Positions 49,962 through 58,536 of a stretch of DNA of 64,000 nt are shown here, one piece after another. The stretch is from Mycobacterium sp. EPa45 (lineage in GTDB: Bacteria; Actinomycetota; Actinomycetes; Mycobacteriales; Mycobacteriaceae): contig NZ_CP011773.1 of the NCBI RefSeq assembly GCF_001021385.1, positions 1,674,001 through 1,738,000 on the forward strand. Direction: 5' to 3'. Numbering within the stretch: position 1 is the first letter of the stretch; each line of letters starts with the position of its first letter. The position numbers and the translations under genes were made by a program. The notes under the pieces were generated by a model. The model did not search any database, was not told the DNA's origin, and saw only the letters and a list, made by a program, of their open reading frames with translations.

Positions 49962-51142
49962 GTATCGCGAACCGGGTGGCGGTCGTCGGTTACGCGCAGA
50001 GCCCGACGCGCCGCCGCGCTGAGCGTCCGCTGGGTGCCATCGCCGTCGACACCGCCCGAGCCGCGATCGCCGACGCCGGACTCACTGTGGATGTTGTCGA
50101 TGGTTTCGTCAGCTCCAGCATGCTGCCCAGCGCCGGTGGGCATCAGATCGTCGACGGTGTCAGCACCGTGACCTCGGGCTGGCTGGCGCGCTCGCTGGGT
50201 GCGGAGCCACGCTACGTCGCCGGTTTCGACGGTATCGGCCAACTCAGCGGATCGATCGGCATGGCGGTCAACGCGATCATTGCCGGCGCCGCCGATTACG
50301 TTGTCGTGCACCGCGCATTGCACAACCCGGCGGGCTCCTATCACACCAACCCGAACCGGGAGTTCGGCGGTGCTCAGCAGTGGACGGCACCGCAGGGCTT
50401 CTTCGGGCCGCTGGCGATGATTGCGTTGCCGTACAACGAGTACCTTCATCGCTTCGGTGCGCGGCGCGAATCGATGGCCGCCGTCGTGACCGAGGCGCGC
50501 AGGAATGGCGCGCGGCTGCCCACCTCCTTTTGGGCCGGGCGGTCGCTGACCGTCGACGAGTATCTGGCCGAGCCGACGCTGGTGGACCCGGTATGCCGGT
50601 TGGACTGTGACATCCCGGTCGACGGCGTCGCCGCGTTCGTACTGACCTCTGCCGAGCGGGCTCGGGATCTACCGAACCGGCCGGTGTATGTCGCGGGCTT
50701 CGCGGGAAGTGGGCCACCACCGCGGCGGCTGCCGCTGCACTGGCCGCTCGACGACATCTTTGCCGGTGGCCTCGGCACGGTTGAACGACTATGGCAGCAG
50801 ACCGGTTTGGGCATCACCGACGTCGACTTACCCCAGGTGTACGACGGCTTTTCGCCGCTGGTGTGGTTCTGGCTCGAAGCGCTCGGGCTGTGCCCGGTAG
50901 GCGAGGCGCACCGATTCGTGGCCTCGGGCGGGATCGACGCCGACCACGGTGGAGTGCCGGCGCTGCTGAGTGGCGGCGCGCTCGGCAACGGCCGCCTGCA
51001 CGGAGTGCCGCAGATGGTCGAGTGCTACCTGCAGCTGGCGCGGCGTGCCGGGGAGCGGCAGCGTGACGCGTCGATTGGGCTTGCGTGCCAATCCTCGCCG
51101 CATTACGGCGGGGTTGTCGCGTACTCGTCATCACCGATCTGA
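49958..51142 (+). CDS. Thiolase-like lipid-transfer protein (Ltp2 type)
   Basis: This 394-residue thiolase-fold protein begins VAVVGYAQSPTRRRAERPLGAI. At the position where thiolases have the nucleophilic Cys it reads GFDGIGQLSGSIGMAV, with no Cys, so ordinary thiolysis is unlikely. Ltp2-like aldolases also lack that Cys and, with a DUF35 partner, cleave a beta-hydroxy acyl-CoA. That activity is the best guess here. It closes the operon and ends three bases from the convergent mceF. Confidence 0.85.
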   Translation: MSIANRVAVVGYAQSPTRRRAERPLGAIAVDTARAAIADAGLTVDVVDGFVSSSMLPSAGGHQIVDGVSTVTSGWLARSLGAEPRYVAGFDGIGQLSGSIGMAVNAIIAGAADYVVVHRALHNPAGSYHTNPNREFGGAQQWTAPQGFFGPLAMIALPYNEYLHRFGARRESMAAVVTEARRNGARLPTSFWAGRSLTVDEYLAEPTLVDPVCRLDCDIPVDGVAAFVLTSAERARDLPNRPVYVAGFAGSGPPPRRLPLHWPLDDIFAGGLGTVERLWQQTGLGITDVDLPQVYDGFSPLVWFWLEALGLCPVGEAHRFVASGGIDADHGGVPALLSGGALGNGRLHGVPQMVECYLQLARRAGERQRDASIGLACQSSPHYGGVVAYSSSPI

Positions 51143-51145
51143 CGT

Positions 51146-52594
51146 TCAGTGCGGCATCAGGTCCTGCCAGTTCTCCGGTGTGGCTGCCAGATCGCTCTGT
51201 TGGTAGAGCTGGCCGTCGCTGCCGACGTAGCGGCCGGTGCGCGGGTCGTAGTTGGCGATGTACCCGTTCGGCTCCGAGGCGGGCGGCGGTGGCGGTGTGC
51301 CCTCCAGGGGTCCGAAGATGTTGGCGCCGGGGTTGATCCGTGAATCCGGTGGGACACCCTGAGCGATCAGGTTGGGGTCGAATGGGGAAGGGCCGAGCAC
51401 GTGCTGGCGCATCGCGAGCGGCTCGAACGGCTGGTCGCTCTTGCAGATCTCGACAGTCGGTGCGCGTTTGCCGGGCTTGTCCATGCATGGCAGATTGCGC
51501 ACCCCGCGCACGGCGATGGGGGAGTCCTGCGGCAGCTTGCAGTACAGGTTGTCCGGCGTGTCGACCACCGATTCGTCGGCGGGGGAGCGCCATTGCGACG
51601 GCGGGAGGAAGCCAACCGTGCACGCCGGCGGATCGGAGCTCTGCAGGGTGAACGCGCCCAGCGAGAGTCCAACCGGATTGTTGAGCTGCGACAGAGAGCC
51701 GAAGCCTGCCACATAGGGCGGCAACAGCACCAACAGCTGGCGCAGCGCCGGATTGTAGGTGACTCCTACTTCGCCGACCGTGGTCATGTTGGTCAGCAGC
51801 ACCGGCAGTGTCGGCTGGAGTTGGGCCAGCAGTCGCGAAACCTCGTCTGCGGTGCCGGGGCCCGTCGCCAGCAGGGTACGGAAGTCGTCGTCATTGTTGA
51901 CCACCTGGTGCGTCACCGCGCTCAGCTTGTGGGTCCAGGTGCGCAGCGCATCGGTGGTCCGGGCCTGTGAATCCAGCAGGGGCGCACTGTCGTCAAGCAG
52001 CGTCCGGGTGCGCTGCGCGGTCGCATTCGCATCGGCGGCGATGCGCGATCCGGAGTCCAGTAGTGACCCCACGTCGTACCCCGCTCCGTTGAAAGCCTGG
52101 AACGATTGATCGAGAAGGTCGGAAAGCTTCTGTTTGGGAACGCTTTTGACCAGCGCGCTGAGTTGGTCGAGTACGGGGCCGACCTTCTGCGGGACGCTGG
52201 TGTTCGCCTGCTCGATGACCGAGCCGTCGATGAGGAACGGCGGCCCGCCGCCGCGCGGGATCAGGTCGATGTACTGTTCGCCCACCGCGGACACGCTGCG
52301 CACGTTGGCTTGGACGTCGGCGGGAATCTCGGGCGTGGCGTTCAGCGCCAGCTCAGCCGTCGCCCCGGTGGCCGTCGGTGTCACGCTGGACACCCGGCCG
52401 ACCTGCACGCCGCGGTAGGTGACGTTGCCGAATCGGTAAAGCCCACCGGTGTCCGGCAGCTGAACGGTCACGGTGATGTGCCCGATCCCGAACCAGGTCG
52501 GTACCTGGAGATACCCGAAGATCATCACCCCCATCCCGACCAGTGAGGCGATCGTGAAGATGACCAGCTGGGTTCGTACCAGGCGCGTGAGCAT
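51146..52594 (-). CDS. mceF: Mce family protein, position F
   Basis: This 482-residue protein has one N-terminal membrane segment (residues 10-30), an MlaD/Mce domain (HITVTVQLPDTGGLYRFGNVTYRGVQVGRV) and a helical CLD region. The C-terminal tail is Pro-rich (GTPPPPPASEPNG) and contains several Cys residues. Mce proteins build an envelope-spanning lipid conduit. It is the last gene of the six-gene operon and overlaps mceE by one base. Confidence 0.92.
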   Translation of the reverse strand: MLTRLVRTQLVIFTIASLVGMGVMIFGYLQVPTWFGIGHITVTVQLPDTGGLYRFGNVTYRGVQVGRVSSVTPTATGATAELALNATPEIPADVQANVRSVSAVGEQYIDLIPRGGGPPFLIDGSVIEQANTSVPQKVGPVLDQLSALVKSVPKQKLSDLLDQSFQAFNGAGYDVGSLLDSGSRIAADANATAQRTRTLLDDSAPLLDSQARTTDALRTWTHKLSAVTHQVVNNDDDFRTLLATGPGTADEVSRLLAQLQPTLPVLLTNMTTVGEVGVTYNPALRQLLVLLPPYVAGFGSLSQLNNPVGLSLGAFTLQSSDPPACTVGFLPPSQWRSPADESVVDTPDNLYCKLPQDSPIAVRGVRNLPCMDKPGKRAPTVEICKSDQPFEPLAMRQHVLGPSPFDPNLIAQGVPPDSRINPGANIFGPLEGTPPPPPASEPNGYIANYDPRTGRYVGSDGQLYQQSDLAATPENWQDLMPH

Positions 52595-53829
52595 CAGTTG
52601 CCCCCAGCGCCCGCCGGATAGGGCCCGGCGAACACGGACTGGTCAGTGGTGGATGCCGATTCCGGCGGAGCGAGCGGTAGCAGTGGTTGCTCCGCCGGAG
52701 TCGGAGCTTGCGGTGCATCCTCCGGCGGTGGAGGCGCCACCCCGACGCTCAGTGGCTCGTAGGTGTAGTTGAGATGTACCGGGTCGCCGGGTGCCGGCAC
52801 CAGCTGGGCATTGGGGTCGCCCCAGCGGGTTCCGAGGAACAACGAACGTTTGAGCCGCGGCACAGTGAGATCCATGCTCGCGAAGATGTTGACGTAATCG
52901 CCGCGGATCGCGCGGTCGATGAAGTTCTGCGGGAACGGATAGGTGGGCACTAGAGCCAGCACGGTGTCGAGGTAAGGCCCCACGTCGGCCAGCGCGCCGA
53001 GCGTCGGGTCCAGGTTCGTCAGATTGCGGACGAGGTCCTCTTGAGTGGTGTTGACGAGGCGCGTGGCGAGGTCGCTGAAGCGACCGAGTTCCTGCATCGC
53101 GGCGACGATGCGGGCACGTTCCTGTAACAGCACGTCGAGTGCCGGCGGCACGGTGTGCAGCGCCTCGGTGATGTCCGATTTCTGCGCGGCCAGCGTGGTG
53201 GTGAACCGGTCGAGCTCCTGGATCGAGGTGGCGAAGTGGTCGCGCTGGTCGTCGACGGTCCCGATGACGGTGTTGAGTCGCGAGATGATCTCGCGCACTT
53301 CGCTTTCCCGGCCGGTGAGCGCGGTGGCCGTGCTGTGGATGAACTCACCGACCTGGCCGAGGCCGCCCGCGTTCACCACCGCCGAGATCGACGCCAGGGT
53401 CTGTTCGGTCGACGGATACTTCGACGATCGGTTCACACCGATGGTCGCGCCAGGTTGCAGCCGGCCCCTGGGTGGTTCCCCGAGCGGTGGATCCAGAGCC
53501 ACGTGCATAGAGCCGAGCAGGCTCGTCTGACCGATGGTCGCAACCGCGTTGGCCGGCACCACCACCTCCGGGCGCACCCGCACTTCGACGTCGGCGACCC
53601 AATTGCGCACGCGCAACGAGCCCACACTGCCGACGACGACGTCACTGAGCATCACCGGCGAATTAGATTCCAGCGTACCGATATTCGTGATCTGCACGTG
53701 GTAGACCGTGTTGCCCGACCCGGACGCTACCGCTCCGGGCAGCGGTAGCGAGTTGACGCCCTCGAAGGCGCAGCCCGAAGCCGACACAACGATGCACAGC
53801 GCTGCCGCGGTCACGCGCACGAGCCTCAT
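52594..53829 (-). CDS. mceE: Mce family lipoprotein, position E
   Basis: This 411-residue protein has a lipoprotein signal ending VVSASGC, with the acylated Cys near residue 20, as the E subunit of mce operons (LprK type) always does. An Mce domain and long helices follow, then a Pro-rich tail (GVAPPPPEDAPQAP). ATG 53829 overlaps the mceD stop by four bases; the longer upstream frame is a shadow inside mceD. Confidence 0.93.
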   Translation of the reverse strand: MRLVRVTAAALCIVVSASGCAFEGVNSLPLPGAVASGSGNTVYHVQITNIGTLESNSPVMLSDVVVGSVGSLRVRNWVADVEVRVRPEVVVPANAVATIGQTSLLGSMHVALDPPLGEPPRGRLQPGATIGVNRSSKYPSTEQTLASISAVVNAGGLGQVGEFIHSTATALTGRESEVREIISRLNTVIGTVDDQRDHFATSIQELDRFTTTLAAQKSDITEALHTVPPALDVLLQERARIVAAMQELGRFSDLATRLVNTTQEDLVRNLTNLDPTLGALADVGPYLDTVLALVPTYPFPQNFIDRAIRGDYVNIFASMDLTVPRLKRSLFLGTRWGDPNAQLVPAPGDPVHLNYTYEPLSVGVAPPPPEDAPQAPTPAEQPLLPLAPPESASTTDQSVFAGPYPAGAGGN

Positions 53830-55058
53830 GGCTGGCCTCCGGTGTAAGCCGACACCGCCGGGGGTTGGTCGGGGGGAGCGGGTGTGGGGCCGGGTCCACC
53901 GGGAGCGAGCGCCGGATCGGTGTACGTCACCTTGTCGGGAGTCAGCGACGGCATCAGCGCCGGGTTCATCGGGATCGGCAGATAGTTGAAGTTGAGCAGC
54001 CGCAACGCCGGGCCGAGATATTGGGCGCACAATTTGGCGCTTTCCTGCGCGGTGGTGTTGGCAACCGCGCCGATCGCCGAACAGATGAACGTGACGGGAT
54101 TGGCGAAGTTGTTGACCACGAAGGTGCCCACTGCGCCGGGGAGGTTCGGGTTGACGATGTTGTAGCTGTTCGCGAAGGCCGTGGGGGCGACGTGCAGGAT
54201 GTTCTCCAGGTCCGAGCGGTGGTCGGCCAACACCTGCGTGACGTTGGCGAGGCGCTGGACCTGCTCGGCCGTCTTATCCCGGGTACCCGCGACGAATCGC
54301 TTGACCTCACCTACTGCGACTGCGAGTTCGGACATCGCGGCGTCGAGATCGTCGCGACTGTCGGACAACACGGTGCTCAGCGTCGCCAGCCGATTTTGGA
54401 ACGAGATGATCTGATCGCTGCTGTCACGCAGCGCCGTGACGAACGTCTGCAGGTTCTCGATGGTCGCTACGATGTCGCCGCTGCCGTCGGAGAGAATCCG
54501 CGCGAGCGAAGACAGCTGGGCGAACGTCTGCCGCAACTTCGGACCGTTGCCGTTCATCGCATCCGCAGTGCTTTCGATGAATCTGCCGACCGAACTGCTC
54601 GACACATCGCTGTCCGGCCCGAGTGCGGTTGCCAGCCGGGACAATTGGGTCTTGACCTCATCCCACTCGATGGGGACGGCGGTGCGTTCCTGGGGGATGA
54701 CCGCCCCATCGCCCATCCGTGGCCGGCCCGGGACGTACAGCGGGGCCAGCTGCACATAGCGTGCGGCCACGAGGTTCTGCGCCACGATCACCGCCTTGGC
54801 GTCCGCGGGAACCCGCACGCCATGCTCGATCTCCATGGTCACCACGGCCCGTTCCGGCTGCGGCTCGATCGTCCGTATCGTGCCGACCTTGACCCCGGCG
54901 ATTCGGACTTCGTCGCCGGCATACAGCGCAGTGGCCGACGAGAAGTACGCGGTGATGTGGTTGGGCCCGAAGTAGGTTTGGCGCACCAGAAGTGAGGCGG
55001 ACCCGATCAATAGCGCGATGAGCAATGCGAGCAACGCGCGGGCCGGCCAACGCTTCAT
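53826..55058 (-). CDS. mceD: Mce family protein, position D
   Basis: This 410-residue protein has an N-terminal membrane segment (RALLALLIALLIGSASLLV), an Mce domain (ITAYFSSATALYAGDEVRIAG) and helical repeats. The tail is Pro-rich (GPGPTPAPPDQPPAV). It overlaps mceC and mceE by four bases at each end, so translation is coupled through the operon. Confidence 0.93.
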   Translation of the reverse strand: MKRWPARALLALLIALLIGSASLLVRQTYFGPNHITAYFSSATALYAGDEVRIAGVKVGTIRTIEPQPERAVVTMEIEHGVRVPADAKAVIVAQNLVAARYVQLAPLYVPGRPRMGDGAVIPQERTAVPIEWDEVKTQLSRLATALGPDSDVSSSSVGRFIESTADAMNGNGPKLRQTFAQLSSLARILSDGSGDIVATIENLQTFVTALRDSSDQIISFQNRLATLSTVLSDSRDDLDAAMSELAVAVGEVKRFVAGTRDKTAEQVQRLANVTQVLADHRSDLENILHVAPTAFANSYNIVNPNLPGAVGTFVVNNFANPVTFICSAIGAVANTTAQESAKLCAQYLGPALRLLNFNYLPIPMNPALMPSLTPDKVTYTDPALAPGGPGPTPAPPDQPPAVSAYTGGQP

Positions 55059-56116
55059 CGGCTACCGCCCGGTATGCCGTTGGTGGGCCACGGAAACAGC
55101 GCGCGTGGCTGCTGCGCGTCGCCGGCCCGAAAACCGAAGGCGTAGTCCAGGAAAGGCTGGAGGAGCTGGGGCGGGATGAGGTTGGGCACATACGCGCTGT
55201 AATAGGGCCCGTTGGCCACGGACTCGCTCGTTGTCATCTCGAACTTCTTCAATCCCGGCAGGGCTTTCGACAGATTGTCCCGGTTCTTCTCCAGCACGGC
55301 GGTTACCCGGTTCAGTCGATCCAGGGTCGGGGCCAATTGTGCTTCGTTTTCTTTCACCAGCCCGGTCAGGTTCGTGGCGACCGCGGCTGTGTTGGCCAGC
55401 AGTTCACTGATGGCCTGTCTGCGCTCGACGAGGACGGCGATCAGATCGTTGGCGTTGAGGATCAGCGTGTCGACCTGCTGGCTGCGCTTGCTGAGCACGT
55501 CGGTGACGGCCGAGGCGTTGTGCAACAGCGACGACAAGGTCTCACTGCGGCTGTTCAATGACCGCGACAGCCGCGTCAGGCTGTCGAAGGTTGGACCCAG
55601 TTGCGGCGCAACCTGATCCAGCGTCGCCGATAGCGTGTCCAACGATTGGTTGAGGGTGGCCGTATCGGTCGCGGCCACATTGGTGGTGAGGTCGTTGACG
55701 GCTTCGTTGAGTGAATACGGCGAACCGGTTCGCGAGGTCGGGATGGTGTCCCCAGGACGCATGGCAGACGGCCCGGCGGGCTCGAGCGTGACGATCCGCG
55801 CACCGAGAAGCGAGCCGGTTCTGATGTGCGCGGTGGTCTGCGAACCGAGCCGAACACCATCGTTGACCGCAAGCGTTGCGACGGCGCCGTGGTCGCCGAG
55901 CACGACCGCGGTGACGGTCCCGACTTTGACGCCGGAAACCTTGACGTCGTTACCCTCCGCCAGGCCGCCGGCTTCGGTGAACTCGGCGTAGTAGCGGATG
56001 GTCGTCGCCCACGACACCAGACGTTCGGGTTGGAGTCCGACGGCGATCACCAGAAGCACGAGGACGGTGCCGAGGAAGCCCGCCCGGACGAGTTCGGGTC
56101 TGTGGTACTTAAGCAT
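55055..56116 (-). CDS. mceC: Mce family protein, position C
   Basis: This 353-residue protein has an N-terminal membrane helix (GFLGTVLVLLVIAVGL), an Mce domain (YYAEFTEAGGLAEGNDVKVS) and heptad-like helices. ATG 56116 is inside the end of mceB (8-base overlap). It lacks the long Pro-rich tail of D, E and F. Confidence 0.92.
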   Translation of the reverse strand: MLKYHRPELVRAGFLGTVLVLLVIAVGLQPERLVSWATTIRYYAEFTEAGGLAEGNDVKVSGVKVGTVTAVVLGDHGAVATLAVNDGVRLGSQTTAHIRTGSLLGARIVTLEPAGPSAMRPGDTIPTSRTGSPYSLNEAVNDLTTNVAATDTATLNQSLDTLSATLDQVAPQLGPTFDSLTRLSRSLNSRSETLSSLLHNASAVTDVLSKRSQQVDTLILNANDLIAVLVERRQAISELLANTAAVATNLTGLVKENEAQLAPTLDRLNRVTAVLEKNRDNLSKALPGLKKFEMTTSESVANGPYYSAYVPNLIPPQLLQPFLDYAFGFRAGDAQQPRALFPWPTNGIPGGSR

Positions 56117-57137
56117 TGGGCTCTGCACACCTCCCGTCACGCTGTTTGATGAAGGGGAAGACGGCGGTGCGGCCCTGAAGGTCGGAAACCCGGATGCTTA
56201 TACCGCACAGGTAGTAGTTCACGAAGCTTCCGTAAGACCCAAGCCTCACCAGCTTGCGGTAGTTCTCGGGCAGGCGTTGCAGCGACGCGTCCACGAGGTC
56301 CTTGTCCTGGTCGAGTAGCGGTGCGAGCCGGTTGAGTTGGTTGACGGTGTTCGCCAGCGGCGGCCGGGTAGCGGTCAACAAATCGGCGATGGATGCCGTT
56401 CCGGCGCTCAGTGATTCGATCGCCGAACCGATCGTGTCGCGGTCGGCTGCCAGCTCGGTGGTCAGCCGCTGGAACTTGTCGATGGCACCGGAGAACCGCG
56501 CCCCCTCACTACCGAGTGCGCCCAGCACGGTGTCGAGGTTGTCGATGAGGTGTTCCAGTGCCCCGTTGTTATCGGCCAATGACGCCGAGAACGACGACGT
56601 TCTGCTGAGCAGTGACTGCAGATTGTCGCCCTGACCCTGGAAGATCTCAAGCAGCGCATTGGTCAGCGCGTTGACGTCCTGGGGAGCGAGCCCGCGGATC
56701 ACCGGCTTGATGCCGCCCAGGAGCAAGTCGAGGTCGAGCGCCGGTTGAGTTCGTTCCGGCGGGATCTGCGACCCGCGCGGCAGCATCCGGCTGGAACCCG
56801 GTCCGTCGAGCAGTTCAAGGTAGCGATCGCCGACGAGGTTCAGATACCGGACTGCGGCCCTGGTTCCGGTGGTGAGGACGACATCGTCGTCGGCGGTGAA
56901 GGACACCAGCACCGTGTCGTCGGCGCGTAATTTCACGCCGTCGACCGTGCCGATCCGGACACCGGCCACACGTACGGAGTCGCCGGCCTTCAGGCTGGAT
57001 GCGTCGCGGAAGACAGCGGAGTAACCATGCGCAGCGCCGCCCCGGAATTCACCGAAGACCAGGAACAAGAACACGGTCAACGTCGACATGACGATGACGA
57101 ACACGCCCAACTTGGCGGCAGTGCGGCGCGTGGTCAT
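56109..57137 (-). CDS. mceB: Mce family protein, position B
   Basis: This 342-residue protein has an N-terminal membrane helix (LGVFVIVMSTLTVFLFLVF), an Mce domain (YSAVFRDASSLKAGDSVRVAG) and a helical region. Two C-terminal cysteines (YYLCGIS and DGRCAEPN) could pair outside the membrane. ATG 57137 overlaps the mceA stop by four bases; the longer open frame upstream is inside mceA. Confidence 0.92.
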   Translation of the reverse strand: MTTRRTAAKLGVFVIVMSTLTVFLFLVFGEFRGGAAHGYSAVFRDASSLKAGDSVRVAGVRIGTVDGVKLRADDTVLVSFTADDDVVLTTGTRAAVRYLNLVGDRYLELLDGPGSSRMLPRGSQIPPERTQPALDLDLLLGGIKPVIRGLAPQDVNALTNALLEIFQGQGDNLQSLLSRTSSFSASLADNNGALEHLIDNLDTVLGALGSEGARFSGAIDKFQRLTTELAADRDTIGSAIESLSAGTASIADLLTATRPPLANTVNQLNRLAPLLDQDKDLVDASLQRLPENYRKLVRLGSYGSFVNYYLCGISIRVSDLQGRTAVFPFIKQRDGRCAEPNA

Positions 57138-58390
57138 CCGGGCTGCCCGATCTGGGCGGTATTGCGAGGCGGCCCGTCGATCGCGCCGAACAACCATTGC
57201 TTGAGCGCATCGGAATTCAGCACGATGCCCTGATTGCCGTAGCGCGTCGGGTCGGTTCCCACATCCGCGACGACCTTGGGCGGGTATGTGTTGAACTGCA
57301 ACGGCAGTTGGCCCTTGCACTGCGGCGCCCCGGTCGCGGCGACCTTCGGCAGATCCTGTGGGTAGCGGTAGCGGTCGATCCCCAACGTAAGAGCGCCGAG
57401 GTCGTTGACGCCCGGCACCCTTGCCGGCGGCTTGAGGGCGAAGGCGATCATGCCGGTCAGTGAGCACGTCAATGCTTCGTGGTACTGATTGGTCAATTCC
57501 GTCGTCGGGACCAGCAGGCGCATGACGTTCGTCAGGCCTTCACGGTTGGCGCCGAGCACGTCGTTGCCGATGTCGGCCAGGCCGATGGTCGACACCAGGA
57601 ACCGATCCAGATCGGCCTGGGTGTCTGTCAGGGTGCGGCTGATGCGGGTCCCGTCGGTGACGATCGTCATGAAATCCGGTGCGGCGTCGGCGTACGCGGC
57701 ACTGACCGCAGGCAGCTTCTCCAACTCGTTGCTGAGCTCGGGAAGGCTGGGCTCGATCGTGCCGAGGAACGCGTTGAAGTCGCTCAGCGAGCGACCGAAC
57801 GCCTCACCGCGACCACTCAGTGCCGTGGAGATCGCACCCAGGGTTTCGTTCAGCTTCGGTGGATCGATGTGCGCCAGAAGCGAATTGAGATCATCGAAGA
57901 TGGTATTCACTTCGACGGTGACGTGCTGGGCGTCCAGGGTCTGACCGGCGCGCAGGGGTGTCCGCGACGGCTGCGGCGGTGGGACGAATTCCACTGTCTT
58001 GGCGCCGAACACGGTGGTGGCGCCGATGTCGACGAGCACGTTGTCGGGAATGACTCGCAGCCGGGCCGGCTCGATAGCCAGCTTGAGTTCGGCGCGGCCG
58101 TCTGCGGTTTCCCGCACGGCCGAGACAGTGCCGATCTGCGCCCCGTGCAGCTTCACCTTGGCGCCCGGGTCCATGAGCAGACCGGCCCGGTCGGCCATCA
58201 CGACGACGGGCGAGGTGTCGTCGAACTTTCCGTTGAACATCGCGATCGCGACGACGACGACGGTGGCCATGACCACTACGGCGACCAGCCCGACCACCGG
58301 CCGCACGTAGCTTCTGGCACCGAAATCGCGTCCGGGCTTGGCGGCTACCGGCGCCGATGCGGTCGCTGCGCTCCACGTCGAGCGTGTCAT
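57134..58390 (-). CDS. mceA: Mce family protein, position A
   Basis: This 418-residue protein opens the operon. It has a membrane helix (LVAVVVMATVVVVAIAMF, about residues 37-54), an Mce domain (MADRAGLLMDPGAKVKLHGAQ) and helices with a C-terminal globular part. ATG 58390 has AGGAG five bases upstream; GTG 58402 is an in-frame alternative. In typical actinobacterial operons two yrbE permease genes precede mceA. Here the upstream neighbour is a divergent aldehyde dehydrogenase. Confidence 0.93.
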   Translation of the reverse strand: MTRSTWSAATASAPVAAKPGRDFGARSYVRPVVGLVAVVVMATVVVVAIAMFNGKFDDTSPVVVMADRAGLLMDPGAKVKLHGAQIGTVSAVRETADGRAELKLAIEPARLRVIPDNVLVDIGATTVFGAKTVEFVPPPQPSRTPLRAGQTLDAQHVTVEVNTIFDDLNSLLAHIDPPKLNETLGAISTALSGRGEAFGRSLSDFNAFLGTIEPSLPELSNELEKLPAVSAAYADAAPDFMTIVTDGTRISRTLTDTQADLDRFLVSTIGLADIGNDVLGANREGLTNVMRLLVPTTELTNQYHEALTCSLTGMIAFALKPPARVPGVNDLGALTLGIDRYRYPQDLPKVAATGAPQCKGQLPLQFNTYPPKVVADVGTDPTRYGNQGIVLNSDALKQWLFGAIDGPPRNTAQIGQPG

Positions 58391-58465
58391 GAGCTCCTGC
58401 ACTGTGATGGGAATCTCATACTCGGATGACCGGGAAGATTACACACCGCCAGAACAATTGGATAG

Positions 58466-58497
58466 CTCTTGTTAAAAAGAGAGTGCCGTTCTACCCT
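58466..58497 (+). promoter_or_regulatory. Promoter and operator between mceA and the aldehyde dehydrogenase
   Basis: TTGTTA (58469-58474), 17 bases and TACCCT (58492-58497) form the forward promoter. CTCTT (58466-58470)/AAGAG (58477-58481) is an inverted repeat over the -35. From the -35 onward, 22 of 29 bases match the promoter at 45919, including CGTTCTAC. It may also affect the reverse mce operon that starts about 75 bases away. Confidence 0.6.
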
Positions 58498-58536
58498 CGA
58501 ATGCGAGTTCGTCCCCAACAGCGGTCGGGAGAGTTC

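Noticed and set aside
49958..51142. Canonical beta-ketothiolase
   Set aside because: The nucleophilic Cys region is absent, so standard thiolase chemistry is not supported.
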